Below are positions 1 through 6,483 of a stretch of 10,705 nt of DNA, piece after piece (position 1 is the stretch's first letter; each line of letters begins with the position of its first letter). Position numbers and translations under genes: made by a program. A model generated the notes under the pieces. It was given only the letters and a program-made list of their open reading frames with translations, was not told the DNA's origin and did not search any database. The stretch is taken from assembly GCA_900763035.1 (NCBI GenBank), contig CAAFIS010000216.1:1-10705 (forward strand), in the 5' to 3' direction. Source of the DNA: Clostridia bacterium. GTDB taxonomy: Bacteria; Bacillota; Clostridia; Oscillospirales; Acutalibacteraceae.

Positions 1-176
1 CGCGCCCGGCCAAGCGTCTGCTCCTGCGCCGCGGTCAGTACGCGGTCGCCGGGCGCGTGCCCGCGCGGCAGACCGCCCAGATCCTCCAGCAGGCAGCGTG
101 CGTCAAAGCCGGCGTCCGCGCAGCCTGCCGCGGCCAGCCGCCGGGCGGCCGCGGACAGCCATTTGCGCTCGGTCAC
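1..176 (-). CDS. prmC: Peptide chain release factor N5-glutamine methyltransferase, N-terminal part (cut by window edge)
   Basis: This is the first 58 codons of a gene that runs off the left edge. PrmC methylates the glutamine of the GGQ motif in release factors RF1 and RF2. The visible part matches the N-terminal helical domain of the family: it begins VTERKWLSAAARRLAAAG, followed by FDARCLLEDLGGLPRG and LTAAQEQTL. The catalytic NPPY motif and the SAM-binding domain lie outside the window, so activity cannot be judged. The start is GTG at 176-174, and its GTGA overlaps the TGA stop of the DUF1385 gene by 4 bp. A GGAGG lies 7 bases upstream of it. This suggests translational coupling. DUF1385 followed by prmC (often then prfA) is a common order in Firmicutes, which supports the call. 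The identification rests on the N-terminal motifs and the neighbour only. Confidence 0.82.
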   Translation of the reverse strand, partial: MTERKWLSAAARRLAAAGCADAGFDARCLLEDLGGLPRGHAPGDRVLTAAQEQTLGRA

Positions 177-1339
177 CACCGGTCGTCCTCCGGGTCATTC
201 GGGATCACGGCCTTCAGCGAGGCGATGGCGCATTCGATCATGCCGTCGTCCGGCTCGATCGTGGTGATGTGCTGCATCCACATCCCCGGTGCGGAGATGA
301 TGCGGGTGAACGCGTTGTCCTTGCGCCCGGCCAGCTTGATCAGTTCATACCCGATGCCGACGGTCAGCGGCAGCAGCAGCAATTTCACCACCGTGCGCAG
401 CAGCGGCGTTTCGATCGGGATCAGGATGCTGATCAGGATGCCCACGATCAGCATCAGGATCAAAAACGACGTGCCGCAGCGCGGGTGGAACCGCCGCTGC
501 GGGCGCACGTTCTCCACCGTCAGCGGCAGCCCCTTTTCATAGCAGAAAATGGTCTTGTGCTCCGCCCCGTGGTACTGGAACGTCCGGCGGATGTCCTTCA
601 TCCGCGACACCGCCAGCATATACGCCAAAAAGATCGCGATCCGCAGCACGCCCTCGAACACGCCGCGGATATAGCGGTGGTCGATCTCCGGCACGGCCTT
701 TGCCAGCCAGCTGAACAGCTGGATCGGCAGCCACATGAACAGGATCAGTGCCAGCCCCACGCCCAGCACCGTCGCCACGATCATCACCACCGTCATTGCA
801 CTATCCTTCGATTTAGCACCCTGCTTGCCGTTAGCATTTTCCGCCGATTTCGTGCTCTGCTCACCGTCAGCACTCCGGACGTGTCCCGGCTCCTGCTCAC
901 CGTCGGCATTTTCCGTCGATCCGGCGCTCTGCTCACCGTCGGCACTCCGGACGCGCTCTGTCTTCTGCTCCGCGTCAGCCGTTTCCGCCGACGCAGCGCT
1001 CTGCTCGTCGGCCGCCTCTGCCGTTTCGGCCTTCCTTTCGTCGGCCTTCTTCGCCTTGCCGTCATCCTCGTCGTCCAGCCCGCTCAGCTCGGCGGAGCGC
1101 ATCAGGCACTTGTAGCCGTAGCGCATCGAATCGTAAAAATTGAACAGTCCGCGCACGAACGGCCATTTCGTCCATGCCGGGCGCTTGTTCACGGGGTTGT
1201 CCCATTGCTCCAGCACGATCTGTCCGGCGGGATCGCGCACGGCCATCGCCGTTTTGTGCGGGCCGCGCATCATCACGCCTTCGATCAGCGCCTGACCGCC
1301 GATTGAGGTCCGCTTTTCCGTTTTCGTGTCTGCCATCAT
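173..1339 (-). CDS. DUF1385 family membrane protein with a 24-residue repeat insertion
   Basis: This 388-residue protein has the two hallmark blocks of DUF1385 (B. subtilis YqhQ family): IGGQALIEGVMMRGP at residues 13-27, and YHGAEHKTIFCYEKG through RFHPRCGTSF at about 256-292. Hydrophobic segments at about 182-204, 231-246, 291-309 and 315-333 suggest an integral membrane protein. The molecular function of the family is not established. Residues 88-180 form a hydrophilic, acidic, Ala/Glu/Ser-rich stretch with three tandem 24-residue repeats (109-180) just before the first membrane segment. This probably explains why the protein is longer than the roughly 300 residues I recall for the family. 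Two adjacent ATG codons (1339, 1336) could start it; AAAGGA lies 5 bases before the first and 8 before the second. It begins 25 bp after the kinase stop and overlaps prmC by 4 bp, so it sits inside the operon. Confidence 0.9.
   Translation of the reverse strand: MMADTKTEKRTSIGGQALIEGVMMRGPHKTAMAVRDPAGQIVLEQWDNPVNKRPAWTKWPFVRGLFNFYDSMRYGYKCLMRSAELSGLDDEDDGKAKKADERKAETAEAADEQSAASAETADAEQKTERVRSADGEQSAGSTENADGEQEPGHVRSADGEQSTKSAENANGKQGAKSKDSAMTVVMIVATVLGVGLALILFMWLPIQLFSWLAKAVPEIDHRYIRGVFEGVLRIAIFLAYMLAVSRMKDIRRTFQYHGAEHKTIFCYEKGLPLTVENVRPQRRFHPRCGTSFLILMLIVGILISILIPIETPLLRTVVKLLLLPLTVGIGYELIKLAGRKDNAFTRIISAPGMWMQHITTIEPDDGMIECAIASLKAVIPNDPEDDRW
800..1015 (-). repeat. Three tandem 72-bp repeats coding for 24-residue units in the DUF1385 gene
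   Basis: Three exact-length 72-bp units encode residues 109-132, 133-156 and 157-180 of the DUF1385 protein. Each unit splits into two 12-residue halves that usually begin ADGEQ or a variant such as ADEQ, AETADAEQ or ANGKQ. The middle and C-terminal units are the most alike at the start (ADGEQS then ST/EN). The unit length is a multiple of three, so copy number can change without shifting the frame. The sequence is low in hydrophobic residues and probably disordered. Its position before the first membrane segment implies a soluble loop or tail. Confidence 0.9.
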
Positions 1340-1364
1340 CCGTTTCCTTTCCGCCGGTCGGCGT

Positions 1365-2810
1365 TCATTTCTCTTTTTCGGCAGCGGGGAGCGTCACGGT
1401 CACCGTCGTGCCCACGCCCGGCTCGCTGTCGATGTCCAGCCGTCCGCCGTGCAGGCGGACGATCTCGTCCACCAGCGACAGCCCGATCCCGGAACCGGGA
1501 TTGGACGGGTCGGTCTGATAAAATTTCTGCCGCACGCGCGGCAGCTCCTCCGCCGCGATGCCGATCCCGGTGTCGCTCACCACGATCTGTACGCCGTCCG
1601 GCATGGCGGCCGCCTCGATGCGGATGCGGTCCCCGGCGCGGGAGTATTTCACCGCGTTATCCAGCAGGTTGACGAAGACCTGCCGCAGCCGGTCGGGATC
1701 GCCCCAAACGGGCGGCAGATCCTCGCCGCCGAAGTATTCCAGCCGCATCCCCGCGCGCGCCGCGCGGTCGCGGAAAAGGAACGCTGCCTCCTCCAGCTCC
1801 GCCAAAATGTCCAGCTCGCGGCGGTGCAGCACGATGTGCCCACTCTCCATGCGCGAAAAGTCCAGCAATTCCTCCACCAGTCCGCCCAGTCGCCCGGCCT
1901 CGCGGCCGATGACGGTCAGTCCGCGCTCGGTCAGCTCACGGTCGTTCGGCACGCTCTGCAGCGTTTCGCTCCAGCCCTTGATGGCGGTCAGCGGCGTGCG
2001 CAGCTCGTGTGAAACGGAGGAGAGGAACTCGTTCTTCATCCGTTCCGTTTCTCCGATCTCCTGTGCCATGAAGTTGATCGCGTCGCACAGGTCGCCGATC
2101 TCGTCGTCGTGCTCCTTCGTCAGCCGCGCATCATATTCGCCCATCGCGATACGCCGTGTCGTCCGGCCGATCTCGGTCACCGGATCGACGATGGAGCGGA
2201 TGAAATACGATCCGGACAGCGCGACGAAGAACAGGATCAGCAGCACGATGCCGAACACCAGCAGCGTCAGCACGGTGATCTGTCGCGCCATCGGCCGCAG
2301 CGAGGTCACATAGCGCAGCGCACCGATCGTGTTGCCGCCGCTGTCCTGCGCGATGACCGTCAGCGCCATCACGCGCTCGCCGCTGCCGTTTTTGCCCGTC
2401 CAGTAGCATTCGCCGCCGTTCGCGGCGGCCGAGGCCGCCTGCTCGGCGACGGCGGGATCGTTCTCCGGGACGAATCCGGTCGACGAGAGCAGGATGCTCC
2501 CGCCCGTGCTCAGCACCTGCAGCTCCAGCTTGTCCTTGTCGGTAAAATACGCGATCAGCTCGCGGCTGCGCTTCTCCCATGTCGAGGCGTTCTCGGCATC
2601 GGCGGACAGCTCCAGCGTGCGCCGGTACAGCTGTGCACGGTTCTCCAGTGCGGAGCGCAGGCTCTGGTAGTAATATCCGCGCAGCACCCACGACAGGATG
2701 CCGCCGATCAGCAGCAGCAGCGCCGCCATCAACGCAAAGGCGTTGCGCACCCACCGCCGGGCCAGCGTCGTGCGCGCGCGCTTGCCGCGCGGACGCCTCA
2801 CGTTGCCCAT
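1365..2810 (-). CDS. Membrane sensor histidine kinase with HAMP domain
   Basis: This 481-residue sensor kinase would autophosphorylate on histidine and pass the phosphate to the response regulator encoded just upstream. In order it has a basic cytoplasmic N-terminus, membrane segment 1 (about 22-45), an extracytoplasmic sensor region (about 46-177), membrane segment 2 (about 178-203), and a HAMP linker (about 203-255). A HisKA domain follows with the H-box SVSHELRTP (phospho-acceptor H268). The ATPase domain shows an N box (NLLDNAVKYS, 381-390), G1 (DTGIGI, from D413) and G2 (GSGIGLSL, 439-446). All key residues are present. The ATG at 2810 is preferred over an in-frame TTG at 2828 because a G-rich stretch precedes it and the TTG has no ribosome site. 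It overlaps the regulator's 3' end by 13 bp, which indicates co-expression. The signal is unknown; the adjacent lipoprotein is a candidate partner. Confidence 0.93.
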   Translation of the reverse strand: MGNVRRPRGKRARTTLARRWVRNAFALMAALLLLIGGILSWVLRGYYYQSLRSALENRAQLYRRTLELSADAENASTWEKRSRELIAYFTDKDKLELQVLSTGGSILLSSTGFVPENDPAVAEQAASAAANGGECYWTGKNGSGERVMALTVIAQDSGGNTIGALRYVTSLRPMARQITVLTLLVFGIVLLILFFVALSGSYFIRSIVDPVTEIGRTTRRIAMGEYDARLTKEHDDEIGDLCDAINFMAQEIGETERMKNEFLSSVSHELRTPLTAIKGWSETLQSVPNDRELTERGLTVIGREAGRLGGLVEELLDFSRMESGHIVLHRRELDILAELEEAAFLFRDRAARAGMRLEYFGGEDLPPVWGDPDRLRQVFVNLLDNAVKYSRAGDRIRIEAAAMPDGVQIVVSDTGIGIAAEELPRVRQKFYQTDPSNPGSGIGLSLVDEIVRLHGGRLDIDSEPGVGTTVTVTLPAAEKEK

Positions 2811-3490
2811 CGGTAGCCCATCCCCCAAACGGTCAGCAGATGCTGCGGCACGGAAGGATCGTTCTCCACCTTCATGCGCAGACGGCGGACGTTCACGTCC
2901 ACCACCTTCTCATCGCCGAAGTACCCCTCGCCCCAGATCGCGTGCAGGATGTCGGCCCGCGCATGTGTCCGGTCGGGATGGAGGAAGAAAAACTCCATGA
3001 TCTGGTACTCCAGCTGCGTCAGATCCACCGGCTCGCCCGCGCGCGACAGCGTGCGCCGCCGCCGGTCGAGCAAGAACTCGCCCAGCCGGATCTCCGGCTG
3101 CCCGCCGCTCTGCCGCCGGGCCGTTTTCAGTCGGCGGTACAGCGCGTCCACGCGGGCGATCAGCTCCGCCGTGCCGAACGGCTTGGTCACATAGTCGTCC
3201 GCGCCCATCTGCAAGCCGTTGACCTTTTCCGCTTCCTGCGTGCGGGCCGTCAGCATCACGATGCCCATCGTGTCGCTCATGGCGCGCAGTCTGCTGCACG
3301 TTTCAAAGCCGTCGATGCCCGGCAGCATCACGTCCAGCAGCGCGATGTCGATCTGCGGATCGGCGGTATAGCAGGAAAGCGCCTCTTCGCCGGAGCCTGC
3401 CTGTACCACCGTGTAGCCCGCACGCTCCAGATTGATCACCACGAAGGAACGGATGCTCTCCTCGTCCTCGCACACCAAGATCTTTTTCAT
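2798..3490 (-). CDS. OmpR/PhoB-family response regulator
   Basis: This 230-residue protein is a DNA-binding response regulator. The receiver domain (about 1-120) has the acidic pair E8/D9, phospho-acceptor D53 in LLDVMLPGIDG, T81 in MLTAR, and K103 in TKPF. The C-terminal winged-helix domain (about 134-228) has the OmpR-family pattern LTQLEYQIMEFF, the recognition-helix region VDVNVRRLRMKVE, and the closing turn VWGMGYRW. It is full length for the family. An upstream in-frame GTG at 3499 is possible, but AAGGA is only 1 base from it and 10 bases from the ATG at 3490, so the ATG is chosen. It lies 16 bp after the lipoprotein gene and overlaps the kinase gene, so the two proteins are almost certainly a cognate pair. 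Its target promoters are unknown; self-regulation of the promoter at 4943-4972 is possible but not shown. Confidence 0.94.
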   Translation of the reverse strand: MKKILVCEDEESIRSFVVINLERAGYTVVQAGSGEEALSCYTADPQIDIALLDVMLPGIDGFETCSRLRAMSDTMGIVMLTARTQEAEKVNGLQMGADDYVTKPFGTAELIARVDALYRRLKTARRQSGGQPEIRLGEFLLDRRRRTLSRAGEPVDLTQLEYQIMEFFFLHPDRTHARADILHAIWGEGYFGDEKVVDVNVRRLRMKVENDPSVPQHLLTVWGMGYRWAT

Positions 3491-3506
3491 CGGCTCCACG
3501 TCCTTT

Positions 3507-4910
3507 TCACCTGTGCACCGTCTGTGCGGCGGGCGTCAGGTTCTGTATCTGTTGGATGTTCATGTCCGGGTCGATGCGCGACACCATGTAGCGCACCTGC
3601 GCGATGTCCAGCACGTCCTCGTCGAACCAGGCGGCCAGCCCCGGCCGGTCGCCCGTCGGCTCGTACAGCACGCTGAACACGATCTCCTCGTCCGGACTTT
3701 CGGCAAAGTATTCCTGCATCGGATCGGCCGAGCATTGCAGCCGCAGCCACGCCGCGCTGCCGCCCGTCTGTATCAGCGACAGCGTGCGCGTGTTCGCATC
3801 ATAGAGGGTGGTCACGCCGTCTCGCCGCTCCGGGCTCAGTGTGACGATGTAGCTGTCCGGCACGTTGACGATCGTGTATTGCTTTTCCGCCCATTCGCCG
3901 TTCGCGGCCGAATAGTTGCGCCAGCTCGTTGCAAAGCCGTAGCTCGGCACTTCTTCCGTTTCTCCGTACCCCGGCAGCAGCGTCGGGAAGGGGACCTCCG
4001 GCTGCCCGTCGCCGTCGATGTCGCACACCGTCAGCCCCAGCCGTCGCGCCGTCGTCGGCGTGGTGTTCGTGTGCGGGTCGTAAAACGGCGCGCACAGCGT
4101 CTGCCCGTCATAGTAGAGCAGCTCCGTCACCAGCGACCCGCCGCCCACCGAGGCATCCGCATACAGCCCGGTCAGCCGCTCGCTCAGCTTGCACGGTGTC
4201 GTCCCGACGAATTGCGTGATCCGCCCGTCCAGCCGCGCGGCCGAGACGGTCGTGAAGGCGCCGTTCTCGATCCCGGTCAGCGTCGCGGTCACCTCGTCTG
4301 CGCCCGCGATGCGCAGCAGCAGCAGCCGGTCCGGCCGCCCGGCATCGAACGGCCCGGTCACCATGCGCGAATACATCCGGTCGTCGCTGATCACCCGCAG
4401 CTCGTCGTCGATGCTCAGCACCGCCAAGCGGTGGTCGCGCAGGTTGTAGGTGTCCCAGCCGGTCAGCACCTCCTGTATGCCGTCGCCGTCCAGATCGGCA
4501 AAGGCCACCTGCAGGATCTCCGCCCCCAATTCGCCAAGGTCGCCCGTCGATACCCACTCCTCACCGTCGCGGCGCAAAAGGTTGACGTGCGTTTTGTCCG
4601 GCGTGGCGGAAAGCGTATAAAACGCCAGCGCGATGCTCGGCCGCTGCCGGCCGCCTCTGACCGGCGTGCCGTAGTCGTCGCACAGCACGAAGGCGGAGGT
4701 GTGCTCCCCCTCGGACGGATAGCGCAGCGTGTACCGTGCGCCGGCCTTTCCGCTGTCGCGGATGTACGTTTCCAGCGCCGCCTGAACGCCCTGCTGCTCC
4801 CCTTGAGCGATCGGCGGCTGCAGGAGCATATCGACGTCCATGCTGCACCCGCCAAGCAGCATCAGCGCCGCAGCCGGTGCGGCGAACCGCCGGAAGGCAC
4901 GTGCCCTCAT
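3507..4910 (-). CDS. Secreted lipoprotein with FG-GAP/VCBS-like DxDxDG motifs
   Basis: This 467-residue protein starts with a lipoprotein signal peptide: basic MRARAFRR, hydrophobic AAPAAALML, then a lipobox LGGC with the lipidated cysteine at 22. The mature protein should be anchored on the outer face of the membrane. Two DxDxDG motifs, DLDGDGIQEV (139-148) and DIDGDGQPEV (297-306), resemble the calcium-binding loops of FG-GAP/VCBS beta-propeller repeats. The many short strand-like segments fit a propeller, although most blades are not obvious by eye. No enzyme motif was found. It is the first gene of an operon with a two-component system, so a role in signal reception by the kinase is a reasonable inference but unproven. 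An AAGGGGG ribosome site lies 7 bases before the ATG at 4910. The family may be a Clostridia-specific lipoprotein of unknown function. Confidence 0.85.
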   Translation of the reverse strand: MRARAFRRFAAPAAALMLLGGCSMDVDMLLQPPIAQGEQQGVQAALETYIRDSGKAGARYTLRYPSEGEHTSAFVLCDDYGTPVRGGRQRPSIALAFYTLSATPDKTHVNLLRRDGEEWVSTGDLGELGAEILQVAFADLDGDGIQEVLTGWDTYNLRDHRLAVLSIDDELRVISDDRMYSRMVTGPFDAGRPDRLLLLRIAGADEVTATLTGIENGAFTTVSAARLDGRITQFVGTTPCKLSERLTGLYADASVGGGSLVTELLYYDGQTLCAPFYDPHTNTTPTTARRLGLTVCDIDGDGQPEVPFPTLLPGYGETEEVPSYGFATSWRNYSAANGEWAEKQYTIVNVPDSYIVTLSPERRDGVTTLYDANTRTLSLIQTGGSAAWLRLQCSADPMQEYFAESPDEEIVFSVLYEPTGDRPGLAAWFDEDVLDIAQVRYMVSRIDPDMNIQQIQNLTPAAQTVHR

Positions 4911-4942
4911 GCCGCTACCCCCTTTTTGATCTATACCTCTAT

Positions 4943-4972
4943 ATTATAGCAAAATGCCCCGCCTTCTGTCAA
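4943..4972 (-). promoter_or_regulatory. Near-perfect housekeeping promoter for the lipoprotein/two-component operon
   Basis: Read on the minus strand, the -35 box is TTGACA (4972-4967) and the -10 box is TATAAT (4948-4943), both perfect consensus, with an 18-bp spacer. The bases TGC just before the -10 box make an extended -10 element. Transcription would start near 4936, giving a leader of about 25 bases ahead of the ATG at 4910. The -35 box lies inside the hairpin that ends the upstream rRNA/tRNA-modification operon. Confidence 0.9.
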
Positions 4973-4985
4973 CAGAAAGCGGGGC
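4951..4985 (-). terminator. Hairpin terminator of the DUF1643-RluA operon
   Basis: On the minus strand, just after the RluA stop at 4995, bases 4985-4956 form a 14-bp stem with one G-U pair and only two unpaired bases at the tip. The first arm is GCCCCGCTTTCTGT and the second ACAGAAGGCGGGGC. It is followed by ATTTT, which is a short U run, so termination may be incomplete. The strong stem and its position right after an operon support the call. Read-through into the lipoprotein operon cannot be excluded. Confidence 0.72.
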
Positions 4986-4994
4986 AGACCGTCT

Positions 4995-5690
4995 TTATTT
5001 CGTTTCCGTCATCAGCTTCCGGTCGAACAGCGTCCATGGCAGCCTGTCCGGCGGCGGGCAGGCGCAGTCGATCGGCACGCCCGTCACCGGGTGTGTGAAC
5101 GCGATCCGGCACGACCAGAGTGCCAGCCCTGGGAACGCCTCTCCCGCCCCGTCGTTCGTCCGGCCGTATTTCGTGTCCCCCAGCAGCGGCATCCGCCGGG
5201 CGGAGAACTGCACGCGGATCTGATGCGTGCGCCCGGTGTGCAGCCGCACGCGCACGAGCGTCAGCGGCGCGCCGCCGTCCGGCCGCACGGTGGATAGCAC
5301 CGTGTAGGTCAGCACCGCCTCTTTTGCCCCGCGCGTCCCTTCGGGAACGACGCGGGACTTCGCACGCGCGGCGTCCTTCAGCAGGTGATCGCGCCATTCG
5401 CCGCTCTGCTCGTGCGGAATGCCCCGCACCACCGCCAGATATTCCTTGACGAACCGGTGCTCCGCCATTTGCCGGTACAGGCCCGGCGTGGCGCGGCTGC
5501 TTTTGGCATACACCATCGCGCCGCCCACCGGCTGATCCAGGCGGTGGATCACGTCGATCTTGTAGGCGCGCGTCTGCTTTTTCAGCAGCGTCGGCATATC
5601 GCGCCGCCGCCCCGGCTCCGGCGCGGACAGGATGCCCACCGGCTTTTCGCACACGATCAGATATTTGTCCTCGTACAGCGCCCGGATCAT
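4995..5690 (-). CDS. RluA-family RNA pseudouridine synthase
   Basis: This 231-residue enzyme isomerises uridine to pseudouridine in rRNA or tRNA. The catalytic motif HRLDQPVGG is at residues 49-57, with the nucleophile D52. Other family blocks are EKPVGILS near the start (15-22), VKEYLAVVRG, and VRLHTGRTHQIRVQFS followed by PLLGDTKYG, where the conserved RTHQIR is intact. There is no N-terminal S4 RNA-binding domain, so it belongs to the short, stand-alone RluA group. The target site cannot be told from sequence; RluA, RluC and RluD subgroups, and TruC-like proteins, share these motifs. The start ATG (5690-5688) overlaps the TGA of the DUF1643 gene (ATGA), with GGAGG 7 bases upstream. Translation of the two is probably coupled. 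Confidence 0.93.
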   Translation of the reverse strand: MIRALYEDKYLIVCEKPVGILSAPEPGRRRDMPTLLKKQTRAYKIDVIHRLDQPVGGAMVYAKSSRATPGLYRQMAEHRFVKEYLAVVRGIPHEQSGEWRDHLLKDAARAKSRVVPEGTRGAKEAVLTYTVLSTVRPDGGAPLTLVRVRLHTGRTHQIRVQFSARRMPLLGDTKYGRTNDGAGEAFPGLALWSCRIAFTHPVTGVPIDCACPPPDRLPWTLFDRKLMTETK

Positions 5691-6316
5691 CGTTTATCCT
5701 CCGTCCCAAGATATGCGCGCACGTCGAACGGCTCCACCGCGCTGTCGGCACGCAGGTACAGCGGGTGATGCGGGTGCCCTTTTTTCGATCGCCGCCCGGC
5801 CGTCACCCAATGCGCGCCGTGCCGCTCGCCGATGGTCACCATGTCGCGCAGGCAGTCGGTCAGGTACGGCCGCTTCTCCACGATCGTGCCCCACGCCGCC
5901 CATACGGTCGGCACCACGCCCGCACCGCAGCCGGATAGGATGTAGTCGAACGCCGCCATGTTCTCGCGGTGCAGCTCTTCGTTGAGCTTTTCGTCCATCC
6001 GGTCGGGATCCGTCGCCCGCTGGGCATAGACGTTGAACATGATGAAGCTGTCGAAGCCGTTGTTTTCCGCGATGCGCTGCACGGACTTCAGCGTGTTGTC
6101 CAGATCGTCGGGCGCGGCGGTCGAGGGGTTGATCCCGATGCAGATCAGCGGGTCCTCTCCGCGCGTACCGAGGATGTACCGGTACGGCTCCAGCCGGCAG
6201 GGAACATACAGCCAGCGCGTCCGGTCGTAGCCGACCTCTGCCGTTTCCTCCTCGTTCAGCGCCTCGGCAAAGGGGCAGATCGTCAGTGCCTGCGTGTCGG
6301 CGGCGGGGGTATACAT
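5687..6316 (-). CDS. DUF1643 domain-containing protein
   Basis: This 209-residue soluble protein matches DUF1643. The family signature is RYILGTRGEDPLICIGINPS followed by TAAPDDLDNTLKSVQRIAENNG and FIMFNVYAQRATDP. A further conserved piece is VWAAWG, and the C-terminal GHPHHPLY is also typical. The biochemical function of DUF1643 is not established. No signal peptide or membrane segment is visible. The in-frame reading extends upstream to 6376, but the ATG at 6316 is chosen because AAAGGA lies 9 bases before it, and homologous sequence starts at about this point. A second ATG at 6323 is out of frame. It is first in a two-gene operon with the pseudouridine synthase, driven by the leftward arm of the divergent promoter region. 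Co-occurrence with an RNA-modifying enzyme hints at RNA-related work, but this is only guilt by association. Confidence 0.88.
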   Translation of the reverse strand: MYTPAADTQALTICPFAEALNEEETAEVGYDRTRWLYVPCRLEPYRYILGTRGEDPLICIGINPSTAAPDDLDNTLKSVQRIAENNGFDSFIMFNVYAQRATDPDRMDEKLNEELHRENMAAFDYILSGCGAGVVPTVWAAWGTIVEKRPYLTDCLRDMVTIGERHGAHWVTAGRRSKKGHPHHPLYLRADSAVEPFDVRAYLGTEDKR

Positions 6317-6347
6317 GGGGCATCGTCCTTTCCGTTTTCCTGCCGCT

Positions 6348-6376
6348 ATCATACCACATCCCGCGCCGCCGCGCAA
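6348..6376 (-). promoter_or_regulatory. Promoter of the DUF1643-RluA operon
   Basis: On the minus strand, the -10 box is TATGAT (6353-6348, 5 of 6 consensus) preceded by TGG, an extended -10 element. The -35 box is TTGCGC (6376-6371), a weak match, with a 17-bp spacer. Transcription would start near 6341, about 25 bases before the ATG at 6316. It is the mirror image of the degV promoter. Confidence 0.7.
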
Positions 6377-6418
6377 GCCGCGGCAAAAATCGCTTGCAGA
6401 TCGGCACGGGATGTGGTA
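6352..6418. promoter_or_regulatory. Dyad-symmetric region between divergent promoters
   Basis: Two nested inverted repeats share one axis at about base 6385. The outer pair is an exact 12-bp repeat, TACCACATCCCG at 6352-6363 and CGGGATGTGGTA at 6407-6418. The inner pair is GCAAGC at 6373-6378 and GCTTGC at 6392-6397. The outer arms overlap both -10 elements and the inner arms overlap both -35 boxes. It could be an operator for one regulator, or the result of an inverted duplication of one promoter. Confidence 0.6.
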
Positions 6419-6422
6419 GAAT
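6394..6422 (+). promoter_or_regulatory. Promoter of degV
   Basis: The -10 box is TAGAAT (6417-6422, 5 of 6 consensus), preceded by TGG as an extended -10 element. The -35 box is TTGCAG (6394-6399), matching only the first three bases, with a 17-bp spacer. Transcription would start near 6429, leaving a leader of about 55 bases before the ATG at 6484. Spacing and extended -10 are the same as in the leftward promoter. Confidence 0.7.
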
Positions 6423-6433
6423 ATCCCCGTTGG

Positions 6434-6452
6434 CGGCGCGCACCGCGCGCCG
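6434..6452 (+). other. GC-rich hairpin in the degV leader
   Basis: CGGCGCGC and GCGCGCCG form a perfect 8-bp stem around the loop ACC. It lies entirely in the predicted degV 5' untranslated region, about 15 bases upstream of the GGAAGGAG ribosome site. No U run follows, so it is not a terminator. It may stabilise the mRNA 5' end; any regulatory role is a guess. Confidence 0.5.
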
Positions 6453-6483
6453 GGAAAAGGAAAAAAGGAAGGAGCATCCCTTT

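Noticed and set aside
98..1306. Long plus-strand open frame of 402 codons opposite the DUF1385 gene
   Set aside because: It is the antisense shadow of a clear DUF1385 gene; the product is rich in His, Arg and Gln with no family motif. Long antisense frames are expected in GC-rich DNA.
2811..2828. TTG start for the histidine kinase six codons upstream
   Set aside because: No ribosome site precedes the TTG, whereas the ATG at 2810 has a G-rich stretch upstream.
3432..4949. 505-codon plus-strand frame opposite the lipoprotein gene
   Set aside because: It has no ribosome site at its start, is rich in Arg, His, Gln and Val, and runs through the minus-strand promoter. The opposite strand encodes a lipoprotein with a proper signal peptide.
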